A stretch of 64,000 bases of DNA, taken from assembly GCF_947486615.1 (NCBI RefSeq), contig NZ_CANKUD010000014.1:47604-111603 (forward strand), read 5' to 3'. Positions within the stretch are counted from its first letter, which is position 1. Each line of letters begins with the position of its first letter. Positions 1-10,718 of the stretch are shown here, in pieces. The stretch is from an uncultured Modestobacter sp. (GTDB lineage: Bacteria; Actinomycetota; Actinomycetes; Mycobacteriales; Geodermatophilaceae). Under the pieces are notes generated by a model. It ran no database searches and had not been told where the DNA came from. It was given only the letters and a program-made list of their open reading frames with translations. A program made the translations under genes and the position numbers.

Positions 1-1646
1 CCCAGCCGGCGCTGGTCGGGCAGGTGATCGGTGCGGTCGGCTCCGGCGGTGCGCTGCTGCCCGGGGTGGTGGCCCTGGTCGTCGTCCTGGTGCTCGCCTC
101 GGTGCTGGGCGCCGGCCAGCAGTACCTGCTGCAGCGCACCGCCGAGGGCGTCGTGCTGAGCACCCGGCGGCTGCTGGTCGACCGGCTGCTCCGGCTGCCG
201 ATCGCCGAGTACGACCGGCGGCGGACCGGTGACCTGATGTCGCGGGTCGGCGCGGACACCACCCTGTTGCGGGCCACGGTGACCAGCGGGGTCGTCGAGC
301 TGGTCGGCTCGGTGGTGGTCGGTGTGGGCGCGCTGGTGGCGATGGCGCTGGTCGACGTCTGGCTGCTGCTGGTCACCGTGCTCGCGGTCAGCGTCGGGGT
401 GACCACGGCGGTGCTCGCCTCCCGGCGGGTGCGCGTGCTGTCCCGGCAGGCGCAGGAGCAGGTCGGGGCGATGAGCGCCGCGGTGGAGCGGGCGCTGTCC
501 GCCGTGCGCACCATCCGGGCCAGCGGCGCCACCTCCCGGGAGGTGGCGACGGTCGGCGTCAGCGCCGAGCGGGCCTTCCGGGCCGGTGTCTCGGTGGCCC
601 GGCTGGAGGCGCTGGTCTCCCCGGCCGGCTCGATCGCCGTCCAGGGGGCGTTCCTGTCGGTGCTGGGCCTGGGCGGTTACCGGGTGGCCACCGGCTCGAT
701 CGCCGTCGCCGACCTGGTCGCCTTCATCCTGTACCTGTTCCTGCTGGTCATGCCGCTGGGCCAGCTGATCGGCTCCTACACCCAGCTGCAGGCCGGGCTG
801 GGCGCGCTGGCCCGGGTGCAGGAGGTGCTCGCCCTCGACCCCGAGGACGACGATCGTCCGGCCCGCGTTCCCGCCGTTGCGCCGGCCGCGCTGCGGGTGC
901 CGGCGGCGGGCGACCCGGTGCCGCTGCTGGAGCTGGACGGCGTCGGCTTCGGCTACCCGGACGGCACCGCGGTGCTGCACGACGTCTCGTTCACCGTCCC
1001 GGCCGGCACCCGCACCGCGCTGGTCGGCCCGTCCGGCGCCGGGAAGTCGACCGTGCTCGCGCTGCTGGAGGGCTTCTACCCGCTGTCGGCCGGCACGGTC
1101 CGCTGGGCCGGCACCGACGTGCGCGACCTGCCGCGGTCGGCGCTGCGCGCCCGGATGGGCTACGTGGAGCAGGAGGCGCCGGTGCTGGCCGGCACCGTGC
1201 GGGAGAACCTGCTGCTGGCCGCGCCCGACGTGCCCGACGAGCAGCTGTGGCGCGCGCTGGCCGAGGTGGGCCTCACCGGTGTGGTGCGCCGGTCACCGCT
1301 CGGGCTCGACGTGCCGGTCGGGGACGACGGGGTGCTGCTCTCCGGCGGGGAGCGCCAGCGGCTGGCCATCGCCCGTTCGCTGCTCTCCCGCCCGGCGCTG
1401 CTGCTGCTGGACGAGCCGACGGCGAGCCTCGACGCCCGCAACGAGCAGCTGCTCCGGGACACCCTCGCCGCGGCCGCCGTCGACCGGGCACTGCTGGTCG
1501 TCGCGCACCGGCTGTCCACCGTCGTCGACAGCGACCAGATCGTCGTCCTGGACGGCGGCCGGGTGGTGGCCGTCGGCACGCACGACGAGCTGGTCGACAC
1601 CAGCCCGCTCTACCGGGAGCTCGCCACCGCCCAGCTGCTGGTTTAA
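1..1646 (+). CDS. ABC exporter, fused membrane and ATPase domains (5' partial)
   Basis: ATP-driven exporter half-molecule of the inner membrane; the substrate cannot be read from sequence. The reading frame is open from the left edge. The first possible start in view (GTG at 24) lies inside a hydrophobic stretch, so the true start is probably outside the window. An ABC membrane domain with about five visible TM segments covers the first 270 residues. The ATPase follows with Walker A GPSGAGKST, signature LSGGERQR, Walker B LLLLDEPTASLD and H-loop VVAHRLS. The visible part is about 545 residues, against roughly 580-620 for complete family members. All ATPase residues are intact. A stem-loop repeat follows the stop directly. 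Confidence 0.9.
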   Translation, partial: QPALVGQVIGAVGSGGALLPGVVALVVVLVLASVLGAGQQYLLQRTAEGVVLSTRRLLVDRLLRLPIAEYDRRRTGDLMSRVGADTTLLRATVTSGVVELVGSVVVGVGALVAMALVDVWLLLVTVLAVSVGVTTAVLASRRVRVLSRQAQEQVGAMSAAVERALSAVRTIRASGATSREVATVGVSAERAFRAGVSVARLEALVSPAGSIAVQGAFLSVLGLGGYRVATGSIAVADLVAFILYLFLLVMPLGQLIGSYTQLQAGLGALARVQEVLALDPEDDDRPARVPAVAPAALRVPAAGDPVPLLELDGVGFGYPDGTAVLHDVSFTVPAGTRTALVGPSGAGKSTVLALLEGFYPLSAGTVRWAGTDVRDLPRSALRARMGYVEQEAPVLAGTVRENLLLAAPDVPDEQLWRALAEVGLTGVVRRSPLGLDVPVGDDGVLLSGGERQRLAIARSLLSRPALLLLDEPTASLDARNEQLLRDTLAAAAVDRALLVVAHRLSTVVDSDQIVVLDGGRVVAVGTHDELVDTSPLYRELATAQLLV

Positions 1647-1702
1647 GGACCCCGCTGCCCCCCACCACTCGCAGGCTCGTGGCGGGCCCCTGCAGCGGGG
1701 CC
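1647..1702 (+). repeat. Post-stop stem-loop repeat, copy A
   Basis: First of three related elements. An outer stem GGACCCCGCTGC pairs with GCAGCGGGGCC, and a weaker inner stem surrounds the core CTCGCAGGCTCG. It starts right after the TAA of the ABC gene, so a terminator or mRNA 3' end function is likely. Its outer-arm sequence differs from the other copies while still pairing. Confidence 0.7.
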
Positions 1703-1740
1703 AGGGGCTGGCATCGCCGTCGGGGCGGGGTGCTGCGGTG

Positions 1741-1754
1741 GTTCCACGTGGAAC
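1741..1754. other. parS-type ParB site, copy 1
   Basis: Perfect palindrome GTTCCACGTGGAAC, matching the parS consensus bound by chromosomal ParB. It lies between the ABC exporter and the permease. Three identical copies occur at 28800, 42448 and 63448, all outside genes. Confidence 0.85.
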
Positions 1755-1826
1755 GGGTGGGTGGTTGCGCTCGACAAGCGGGCCGGGGCGCAGGACGATC
1801 CCTGCCTACCGCCGGGAGGCAGGCCC

Positions 1827-3245
1827 ATGGCCGAGAGCGTGCGCACCGAGGACGAGACCGGCGCCAACGGCCAGCCTGCGCTGAAACGGGTGCTCGGCCC
1901 GGGCCTGCTGCTGCTGTTCATCGTCGGCGACATCCTGGGCACCGGGATCTACGCGCTGACCGGGCAGGTCGCCGCCCAGGTCGGTGGCGTGGTGTGGCTG
2001 CCGTTCCTGGTCGCCTTCCTCGTCGCGCTGGTCACCGCGTTCAGCTACCTGGAGCTGGTCACCAAGTACCCGCAGGCCGCCGGCGCGGCGCTGTACACGC
2101 ACAAGGCGTTCGGGGTCCACTTCATCACCTTCCTGGTCGCCTTCGCGGTGATGAGCTCGGGGATCACCTCAGCGTCCACCGCGGCCCGGGCGTTCAGCGC
2201 CAACGCCGCCGACGTGTTCGGGCTGGGCTTCTCCGACGGCATCGGGATCACCCTGATCGGCCTGGGCTTCATGTCGCTGGTCGCGCTGGTCAACCACCGC
2301 GGGGTCGGCGAGAGCGTGAAGGCCAACGTGCTGCTCACCTGCGTGGAGCTCACCGGCCTGCTCATCGTGATCGGCGTCGGGGCGTGGGCGCTGGGCGCCG
2401 GCGAGGGCGACTTCGGCCGGGTGACCGAGTTCGACACCGGGGAGCGCTCGGTGCTCGGCGGGGTCATCGCCGCCACCGGGCTGGCCTTCTTCGCCATGGT
2501 CGGCTTCGAGGACTCGGTCAACATGGCCGAGGAGTGCAAGGAGCCGCGGCGGATCTTCCCGAAGGTGCTGCTCGCCGGGCTGCTGGCCACCGGCCTCATC
2601 TACGTGCTGGTGTCGATCTCGGCGATCGCGCTCGTACCGGCCGACGACCTCAGCCGGGGCGACACCCCGCTGCTGCAGGTGGTCGAGGCCGGGGCGCCGG
2701 GCTTCCCCATCGGGCTGTTCGGCGTCATCACCATGTTCGCCGTGGCGAACTCGGCGCTGATCAACATGCTGATGGCCAGCCGGCTGGTCTACGGGATGAG
2801 CAGCCAGCACGTGCTGCCGCCGCTGCTGGGCAGGGTGCACCCCACCCGCCGCACCCCCACGACCGCAATCCTGTTCACCACCGCGCTGGCGTTCGGGCTG
2901 ATCACCTTCGTCGGCGCCGTCCCCGCGCTGGGCGGCACGACGGCGCTGCTGCTGCTGATCGTGTTCACCGTGGTCAACGTCGCCGTCCTGGTGCTGCGGC
3001 GCGACCCGGTGGACGACGACCACTTCCGCACCCCCACCGTGCTCCCGGTCGTCGGGGCGCTGGCCTGCGCCTTCCTGGCCACACCGTGGGCCGGGCGGCC
3101 CACCGAGCAGTACCGGATCGCCGGCGTCCTGCTCGGCGTCGGCGTCCTGCTGTGGGGGGTGACCGTGCTGGTGAACCGGCGCACCGGTGCCGCCGTCCCG
3201 CCGCTGGACCCCGACCGCTTCACCTCCGGCGGCCCGGTCAACTGA
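1827..3245 (+). CDS. APC-superfamily amino-acid permease
   Basis: Integral membrane amino-acid or polyamine transporter, 472 residues with about 12 hydrophobic segments. The N-terminal helix has the APC signature GDILGTGIYALTG, and a later segment reads FFAMVGFEDSVNMAEE, typical of the family. The ATG at 1827 is chosen because GGGAGG sits just upstream; the frame stays open to 1761 but the extra residues look non-coding. Substrate unknown. It stands alone between the ABC gene and gyrB, where recF and a DciA-type gene are common in relatives. Confidence 0.88.
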   Translation: MAESVRTEDETGANGQPALKRVLGPGLLLLFIVGDILGTGIYALTGQVAAQVGGVVWLPFLVAFLVALVTAFSYLELVTKYPQAAGAALYTHKAFGVHFITFLVAFAVMSSGITSASTAARAFSANAADVFGLGFSDGIGITLIGLGFMSLVALVNHRGVGESVKANVLLTCVELTGLLIVIGVGAWALGAGEGDFGRVTEFDTGERSVLGGVIAATGLAFFAMVGFEDSVNMAEECKEPRRIFPKVLLAGLLATGLIYVLVSISAIALVPADDLSRGDTPLLQVVEAGAPGFPIGLFGVITMFAVANSALINMLMASRLVYGMSSQHVLPPLLGRVHPTRRTPTTAILFTTALAFGLITFVGAVPALGGTTALLLLIVFTVVNVAVLVLRRDPVDDDHFRTPTVLPVVGALACAFLATPWAGRPTEQYRIAGVLLGVGVLLWGVTVLVNRRTGAAVPPLDPDRFTSGGPVN

Positions 3246-3249
3246 GGAA

Positions 3250-3303
3250 GGACCCCGTCCTCCCCACCCTTCGCGAGCTCGGGGTGAGCCTCGGGGCGGG
3301 GCC
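3250..3303 (+). repeat. Post-stop stem-loop repeat, copy B
   Basis: Same layout as copies A and C: it starts GGACCCCG, has an inner CACCC/GGGTG stem around TTCGCGAGCTC and ends GGGGCGGGGCC. It begins 4 bp after the permease stop. It is the most diverged copy. Probable transcription end of the permease. Confidence 0.6.
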
Positions 3304-3471
3304 TGACCCTCGCCCCCTGACACCTCGGGGCCGGCCCGTGCGGGGGGCCGCCCAGGGCCCGGTGGGCGGCGTGTCGAGGAGAGGGGCAACACCGGTGGTG
3401 GCTCGAGTGTCGCGAGGGGCTCTCGCGCCGCGTCAGGGCGTCGGCGGCACACCTGGAGTGTGCCGACCCGG

Positions 3472-3477
3472 TACGAT
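3472..3477 (+). promoter_or_regulatory. Candidate -10 element for gyrB
   Basis: TACGAT fits the actinobacterial TANNNT -10 pattern and follows CCCGG. No clear -35 was found. The same hexamer occurs upstream of fhaA on the minus strand. The inferred 5' UTR would be about 100 nt. Confidence 0.35.
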
Positions 3478-3507
3478 GGAGGGGACACACCGCCAGCAGC
3501 CCCCTGA

Positions 3508-5619
<2,112 letters not shown>

Positions 5620-5623
5620 GGAA

Positions 5624-5703
5624 GGACCCCCTCGCCCCCCACCGCTCGCAGGCTCGCGGTGGGCCCCTGCGAGGGGGCCGGAAACGGCGCCTGCGAGGGG
5701 GCC
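5624..5703 (+). repeat. Post-stop stem-loop repeat, copy C, with duplicated 3' arm
   Basis: The best-preserved copy. Outer arm GGACCCCCTCGC pairs with GCGAGGGGGCC (ending 5679), and inner arm CCCACCG pairs perfectly with CGGTGGG around the core. The 3' arm GCGAGGGGGCC occurs again at 5693-5703, so two alternative pairings are possible. It starts 5 bp after the gyrB stop. Confidence 0.75.
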
Positions 5704-5774
5704 GGCCCGCGGGTGGGCGCGCGTGAGCTGCGCACTCATCCACCACTGTGTATCGACTTGTGGAGAACCAGACC

Positions 5775-8243
5775 GTGACGGAAACACCCAGCCGCGACCG
5801 CGTCGAGCCGGTCGACCTCCAGCAGGAGATGCAGCGCAGCTACATCGACTACGCGATGTCGGTCATCGTCGGCCGAGCGCTGCCCGACGTGCGGGACGGC
5901 CTCAAGCCGGTGCACCGCCGCGTCCTCTACGCGATGTTCGACCAGGGCTTCCGCCCCGACCGGGCCACCGTCAAGTGCGCCCGCGTCGTCGGCGAGGTCA
6001 TGGGCAACTACCACCCGCACGGTGACTCGTCGATCTACGACGCCCTCGTGCGGCTGGCCCAGCCCTGGTCGATGCGCTACCCGCTGATCGACGGGCAGGG
6101 CAACTTCGGCTCGCCGGGCAACGACCCGGCCGCGGCCATGCGGTACACCGAGGCCCGGCTCACGCCGCTGGCCATGGAGATGCTGCGGGACATCGACGAG
6201 GAGACCGTCGACTTCCAGCCGAACTACGACGGCAAGAACCAGGAGCCCCTGGTCCTGCCCTCGCGGATCCCGAACCTGCTGATCAACGGCTCGGCCGGCA
6301 TCGCCGTCGGCATGGCGACCAACATGCCGCCGCACAACCTGCGCGAGGTCGCCGCCGCCGTCTTCTGGATGCTCGAGCACCCCGAGGCCGAGCCGGAAGA
6401 GGCGCTGACCGCGTGCATGGAGCGGGTCAAGGGCCCGGACTTCCCGACCCACGGCCTGATCGTCGGCCGCGAGGGGATCGAGGACGCCTACCGCACCGGC
6501 CGCGGCTCGGTGCGGATGCGGGCCGTCGTCACCGTCGAGGAGGACAGCCGGGGCCGGGTGCAGCTGGTCGTCACCGAGCTGCCCTACCAGGTCAACCCGG
6601 ACAACCTGGCCGAGTCGATCGCCGAGTCGGTCCGGGACGGCCGCCTGCAGGGCATCAGCGAGATCGCCGACGAGTCCTCCGACCGGGTCGGTCGCCGGCT
6701 GGTCATCACCCTGCGCCGCGACGCCGTCGCCAAGGTGGTGCTGAACAACCTCTACAAGCACACCCAGCTGCAGACCACCTTCGGCTGCAACATGCTCTCC
6801 ATCGTCGACGGCGTGCCCCGCACGCTCCGGCTCGACGAGCTCATCCGGCTGTGGGTGACCCACCAGATCGAGGTCATCGTCCGGCGCACCCGCTACCGGC
6901 TGCGCAAGGCCGAGGAGCGCGCGCACATCCTGCGCGGCTACGCGAAGGCCCTGGACCACCTCGACGAGGTCATCGCGCTCATCCGGCGCAGCGAGTCGGC
7001 CGAGGCCGCCCGCACCGGGCTGATGGAGCTGCTGGACGTCGACGAGATCCAGGCCGTCGCCATCCTGGACCTGCAGCTGCGCCGGCTCGCGGCCCTGGAG
7101 CGGCAGCGGATCCTCGACGAGCTGGCCGAGATCGAGGCCCGGATCGCCGAGCTTCAGGCCATCCTCGACTCCCCCGAGCGGCAGCGGCAGATCGTGCACG
7201 ACGAGCTCGCCGAGATCGTGGAGAAGCACGGCGACGAGCGGCGCACCCAGTTCGTGGCCAACGACGGTGACGTCTCCATGGAGGACCTCATCGCCGAGGA
7301 GCAGGTGGTCGTCACGATCACCCGCACCGGCTACGCCAAGCGCACCAAGGCCGACCTGTACCGCTCCCAGCGGCGCGGCGGCAAGGGCGTGATGGGCGCG
7401 CAGCTCAAGCAGGACGACCTGGTCCAGCAGTTCTTCGTGGGCTCCACCCACGACTGGATCCTCTTCTTCACCAACAAGGGGCGGGTCTACCGGGCCAAGG
7501 CCTACGAGCTGCCCGAGGCGGCCCGCACCGCCCGCGGCGCGCACGTGGCCAACATCCTGGCCTTCCAGCCGGACGAGAAGATCGCCCAGGTCATCCAGAT
7601 CAAGGACTACTCGGTCGCCCCGTACCTGGTGCTGGCCACCACCCGCGGCCAGGTGAAGAAGACCCGGCTCACCGACTTCGACTCCCCGCGCACCGGCGGC
7701 GTCATCGCCATCAACCTGCGTGAGGGCGACGAGCTGGTCGGGGCGGCGCTGATCAGCCCCGACCAGAACCTGCTGCTGGTCACCCGCAAGGCGATGTCGA
7801 TCTGCTTCAAGGCCACCGACGACCAGCTGCGGCCGATGGGCCGGGCCACCGAGGGCGTCCGCGGCATCTCGCTGTCCGCCGACGACCAGCTGCTGTCGAT
7901 GATCGTCGTCCAGGAGGGTGTCGACGTCCTGGTCGCCACCGAGGGCGGCTACGCCAAGCGCACCGGGATCGAGCACTACCCGGAGCAGGGCCGCGGCGGC
8001 AAGGGCGTGCTCACCGCCGACCCCAAGGCCCGCAAGGGCGCGCTCGTCGGGGCCCTGGCCGTGGTGCTCGGGGACGAGCTGTACGCGATCACCTCCGGCG
8101 GCGGCGTGATCCGCACCCCGGTCAACGGGGTACGGCACACCCGGGACCGGGCCACCATGGGCGTCAAGCTCATGAACTTGCCCGAGGACGTGTCGATCGT
8201 GGCTATCGCGCGTACGACGGACAACGACGAGCCCGACGCCTAG
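5775..8243 (+). CDS. gyrA: DNA gyrase subunit A
   Basis: Breakage-reunion subunit of gyrase, partner of GyrB. The GTG at 5775 gives 822 residues (MTETPSRD...) and has GGAG about 9 nt upstream; a GTG at 5748 is in frame but lacks a Shine-Dalgarno. The catalytic tyrosine is in [11 protein letters not shown]. The quinolone-determining stretch [10 protein letters not shown] has serine at E. coli position 83 and aspartate at 87, a susceptible-type pattern (M. tuberculosis has alanine at 83). The GyrA-box QRRGGKG and the beta-pinwheel repeats follow. The TAG stop overlaps a -10-like TAGGGT. Confidence 0.98.
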   Translation: MTETPSRDRVEPVDLQQEMQRSYIDYAMSVIVGRALPDVRDGLKPVHRRVLYAMFDQGFRPDRATVKCARVVGEVMGNYHPHGDSSIYDALVRLAQPWSMRYPLIDGQGNFGSPGNDPAAAMRYTEARLTPLAMEMLRDIDEETVDFQPNYDGKNQEPLVLPSRIPNLLINGSAGIAVGMATNMPPHNLREVAAAVFWMLEHPEAEPEEALTACMERVKGPDFPTHGLIVGREGIEDAYRTGRGSVRMRAVVTVEEDSRGRVQLVVTELPYQVNPDNLAESIAESVRDGRLQGISEIADESSDRVGRRLVITLRRDAVAKVVLNNLYKHTQLQTTFGCNMLSIVDGVPRTLRLDELIRLWVTHQIEVIVRRTRYRLRKAEERAHILRGYAKALDHLDEVIALIRRSESAEAARTGLMELLDVDEIQAVAILDLQLRRLAALERQRILDELAEIEARIAELQAILDSPERQRQIVHDELAEIVEKHGDERRTQFVANDGDVSMEDLIAEEQVVVTITRTGYAKRTKADLYRSQRRGGKGVMGAQLKQDDLVQQFFVGSTHDWILFFTNKGRVYRAKAYELPEAARTARGAHVANILAFQPDEKIAQVIQIKDYSVAPYLVLATTRGQVKKTRLTDFDSPRTGGVIAINLREGDELVGAALISPDQNLLLVTRKAMSICFKATDDQLRPMGRATEGVRGISLSADDQLLSMIVVQEGVDVLVATEGGYAKRTGIEHYPEQGRGGKGVLTADPKARKGALVGALAVVLGDELYAITSGGGVIRTPVNGVRHTRDRATMGVKLMNLPEDVSIVAIARTTDNDEPDA

Positions 8244-8246
8244 GGT
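8241..8246 (+). promoter_or_regulatory. Candidate -10 overlapping the gyrA stop codon
   Basis: TAGGGT fits TANNNT, and its TAG is the gyrA stop. It lies 7 nt before an ATG (8254) and about 150 nt before the DUF3566 gene. The same hexamer precedes the starts at 54965 and 61579 at nearly the same distance, suggesting a real promoter class. Confidence 0.35.
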
Positions 8247-8399
8247 GGGGCGGATGACAGGCCGGGGTTCGGGACGACGACGTCCCGCTCCGCGCCTGCA
8301 CGCCGACCACGGCAGTGACCGGACCGGCGTCCCCGTCAGGGCAGCGGGTCCGGTGGGTGCAGCGATGCGGCGAAGGCCGCTGGGTGACGGGAGACTGGG

Positions 8400-9542
8400 A
8401 TGAGCGACCGGGCGCGAGGTTCGGTGCGTACCGAGTCCCGAGAGGGGTCCGGCACGGCCGACGAGGCGCCGGCAGGCGCCGCCCCGGTGGGCGACCGGAC
8501 GGAGTCGGCGGGCGGGTCAATGGACTCGACCGGTGCTCCGGCAGGTGGCGCCGAGCCGGCCGGGACGTCGTCGGCGAGCACCCCGCCGGACGCCGGCGGG
8601 AAGCCGGCGCGGTCCGGTGCCTCGGCCGGGGGTGCTGCCGAGCAGTCGGGCAAGGCCCCGGCGGCAGCAGCACAGTCGGCCAAGACGTCGGCACCGGCGG
8701 GCAAGGCCTCGGCGGCCGCCCAGCGGCCGAGCACGTCGACCTCACCTGGCTGGAGCCCGGGCGCGGCCGGCAAGGCCCCTGCGGCCGGCCAGGCGCCTGC
8801 GGCGGGTGCTGGGGCAGCCTCCGGGAAGGCCCCCGCGCCGGCGCAGCCCGCGCCCGCCGCGGAGCCGGGGCCGCGCCCGGTGACCACCCCGGCACCTCCG
8901 GTGCCGCCGTCCACCGGCACCAACCGCGCGGTGGGCGGGGGTCGCGCGGCCGCCCCGCGCAGCGGGTTGCCCGCCGCCGGCTCCGTCCCGGTCGACTCGA
9001 CCCAGGCCGTCACCCTGCCCCCAGCGGGGGCGCGCCCGGTCGAGCCGTCCCGCCCGGCGGCCGCCCGGCCGTCCACCGAGGGCGCCAAGCGTGAGGCCAC
9101 CGGGCGTGAGGCCACCGGGCGTGAGGCCACCGGGCGTGAGGGCACGGGACGGGTCCGGGGCGCCGGTCGTGGTCCGCGCCGCGCGCGTCTGCAGCTGCGG
9201 CACATCGACACCTGGTCGGCGCTGAAGATCTCCCTGGTGCTGTCGATCGCGCTGTTCTTCGTCTGGATGGTCGCGGTCGGCATCCTCTACGGGGTGCTCA
9301 GCCAGCTCGGCGTGTTCGAGAGCCTCAACGACCTCATCGGCCAGGTGAGCAGCTCCACCGGTACCGACGTCACCGCCGACGGGGACGTGATCAACGCCGG
9401 CATCGTCTTCGGTGGTGCGGCGGTGATCGGCGCGGTCAACATCGTGCTCCTGACGGCGCTGTGCACCGTGGGCACGTTCGTCTACAACCTCTGCTCCGAC
9501 CTCGTCGGTGGCCTGGAGGTCACCCTCGCCGAGCGCGACTGA
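8400..9542 (+). CDS. DUF3566 membrane protein downstream of gyrA
   Basis: Unknown function; the family is regularly encoded after gyrA in Actinobacteria (Rv0007 in M. tuberculosis). It has 380 residues. The first 260 are Ala, Pro, Gly and Thr rich and probably disordered, ending in four REATG-type pentapeptide repeats. The C-terminal 120 residues are the DUF3566 domain with two TM segments (ISLVLSIALFFVWMVAVGIL and a second near the end) and end LGGLEVTLAERD, well conserved in the family. ATG at 8400 has GGGAG upstream. A strong hairpin follows the stop. Confidence 0.88.
   Translation: MSDRARGSVRTESREGSGTADEAPAGAAPVGDRTESAGGSMDSTGAPAGGAEPAGTSSASTPPDAGGKPARSGASAGGAAEQSGKAPAAAAQSAKTSAPAGKASAAAQRPSTSTSPGWSPGAAGKAPAAGQAPAAGAGAASGKAPAPAQPAPAAEPGPRPVTTPAPPVPPSTGTNRAVGGGRAAAPRSGLPAAGSVPVDSTQAVTLPPAGARPVEPSRPAAARPSTEGAKREATGREATGREATGREGTGRVRGAGRGPRRARLQLRHIDTWSALKISLVLSIALFFVWMVAVGILYGVLSQLGVFESLNDLIGQVSSSTGTDVTADGDVINAGIVFGGAAVIGAVNIVLLTALCTVGTFVYNLCSDLVGGLEVTLAERD
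9090..9149 (+). repeat. 15-bp coding tandem repeat, four units
   Basis: Units of about 15 bp (GTGAGGCCACCGGGC) encode repeated Arg-Glu-Ala-Thr-Gly in the disordered part of the DUF3566 protein. Three units are identical and the fourth is diverged, which fits recent slippage. Confidence 0.85.
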
Positions 9543-9552
9543 GCACGGCGCC

Positions 9553-9582
9553 CCTCCGGGTCGGTCGCGACCGGCCCGGAGG
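9553..9582 (+). terminator. Hairpin after the DUF3566 gene
   Basis: Arms CCTCCGGG and CCCGGAGG enclose a further palindrome CGGTCGCGACCG, 10 bp after the stop. There is no T-run, as is common in high-GC actinobacteria. Confidence 0.6.
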
Positions 9583-9643
9583 AGCGGTCGGCTCGACTCG
9601 GCCGTGCAGGCACCCCCCTGGCGGGGGCGGCGCGAGGCGCAGG

Positions 9644-9649
9644 TAAGAT
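9644..9649 (+). promoter_or_regulatory. Candidate -10 of the tRNA-Ile gene
   Basis: TAAGAT, close to TATAAT, lies 15 nt before the mature tRNA 5' end, a suitable distance for a stable-RNA promoter. No convincing -35 was seen. Confidence 0.5.
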
Positions 9650-9663
9650 GTTCACCGGTCCAC

Positions 9664-9737
9664 GGGCCTGTAGCTCAGGCGGTTAGAGCGCATCCCTGAT
9701 AAGGATGAGGCCGGAGGTTCAAGTCCTCCCAGGCCCA
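9664..9737 (+). tRNA. tRNA-Ile (GAT anticodon)
   Basis: 74 nt cloverleaf. Acceptor arms GGGCCTG and CAGGCCC pair, discriminator A. The D-loop TAGCTCAGGCGGTTAGAGC, anticodon loop CTGATAA and T-loop GTTCAAGTC are all present. CCA is not fully encoded (the sequence reads CCACC after the acceptor). Its place between gyrA and ppiA is conserved in actinobacteria. Confidence 0.97.
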
Positions 9738-9853
9738 CCCGTGCACCGATGGTGGGAGATCCCGGTCCAGCTGGCTCCGGGTCTCCCACCCCGCGGTCGC
9801 CCGTCAGCGGTCACCGTGGCCGCGGTGACCACCATCGTCCCAGGAGGTCCCGC

Positions 9854-9994
9854 GTGCTGAAGAAGCTGGCGGTGGCAGCGCTCGCTGCCAGTGCCGTGGT
9901 CGCCGTCCGCAAGCGCAGCGCCGGCAAGGGCGAGGCCGACCTGTGGGCCGAGGCCACCCGCGGTCCCGGAGCGGTGAGCTCCCCCCGCGGCTGA
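9854..9994 (+). CDS. DLW-39-type small protein
   Basis: 46-residue peptide of unknown role. It starts with GTG at 9854, 6 nt after a perfect AGGAGG. It has a short hydrophobic N-terminal helix (LKKLAVAALAASAVVAVRK) followed by EADLWAEATRGPG, the DLW-x-EAT signature of a small actinobacterial family usually found at this point between the two tRNA genes. Probably a single-pass membrane peptide. Family assignment is from the motif and neighbourhood. Confidence 0.8.
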   Translation: MLKKLAVAALAASAVVAVRKRSAGKGEADLWAEATRGPGAVSSPRG

Positions 9995-10021
9995 CCCACC
10001 GGCGCGCGCGCCGCGCCGCCC

Positions 10022-10094
10022 GGGGACGTAGCTCAATTGGCAGAGCACCGCCTTTGCAAGGCGGGGGTTAGGGGTTCGATTCCCCTCGTCTCCA
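10022..10094 (+). tRNA. tRNA-Ala (TGC anticodon)
   Basis: 73 nt. Acceptor GGGGACG pairs with CGTCTCC (one G-T pair), discriminator A. D-loop TAGCTCAATTGGCAGAGC, anticodon loop TTTGCAA and T-loop GTTCGATTC are canonical. It lies 27 bp after the DLW-39 gene and may share the tRNA-Ile transcript. Confidence 0.97.
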
Positions 10095-10181
10095 CTCCGG
10101 CCCCGCTCCGACGGGGCCTGCACAGCAGTCCCTGACCGGGCACCCGGCAGCCTCCCGGGGAGCAGTGGGAGAGTGGTGGTC

Positions 10182-10718
10182 GTGACCGAACAGACCCCCG
10201 CCGCACGGCGCGCCGTCCTGCACACCAACCACGGCGACATCACCGTCGACCTGTTCCCCGACCATGCGCCCAAGACGGTCGCCAACTTCGCCGAGCTCGC
10301 CGAGGGCAGCCGCGAGTGGATCGACCCGCGCACCCGCGAGAAGACGACCGACAAGCTCTACGACGGCACGGTGTTCCACCGGGTCATCAACGGCTTCATG
10401 ATCCAGGGTGGCGACCCCCTCGGTCAGGGCACCGGTGGCCCCGGCTACCGCTTCGGCGACGAGTTCCACCCCGAGCTCTCGTTCAACCGCCCCTACCTGC
10501 TGGCGATGGCCAACGCCGGGCCGGGCACCAACGGCTCGCAGTTCTTCATCACCGTCACCAACACCACGCACCTGAACAACAAGCACACGATCTTCGGCGA
10601 GGTGGCCGACGAGGCCAGCCGCGCCGTGGTCGACCGGATCGCCACCACCCCCACCGCCCGCGGTGACCGCCCGGTCGATGACGTCGTCATCGAGTCCGTC
10701 GAGGTGCAGCGCAGCTGA
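10182..10718 (+). CDS. ppiA: Peptidyl-prolyl cis-trans isomerase, cyclophilin type
   Basis: Cytoplasmic cyclophilin assisting proline isomerisation, 178 residues with no signal peptide. The catalytic core has FHRVINGFMIQGGDP (Arg of FHR), NGSQFFIT and LNNKHTIFGEV. The GTG at 10182 gives the usual MTEQTP-type N-terminus and has GGGAG about 10 nt upstream; in-frame GTGs at 10173 and 10176 are too close to that site. It overlaps the likely CTG start of the rhomboid gene by four bases, suggesting translational coupling. Orthologous in place to Rv0009. Confidence 0.96.
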   Translation: MTEQTPAARRAVLHTNHGDITVDLFPDHAPKTVANFAELAEGSREWIDPRTREKTTDKLYDGTVFHRVINGFMIQGGDPLGQGTGGPGYRFGDEFHPELSFNRPYLLAMANAGPGTNGSQFFITVTNTTHLNNKHTIFGEVADEASRAVVDRIATTPTARGDRPVDDVVIESVEVQRS

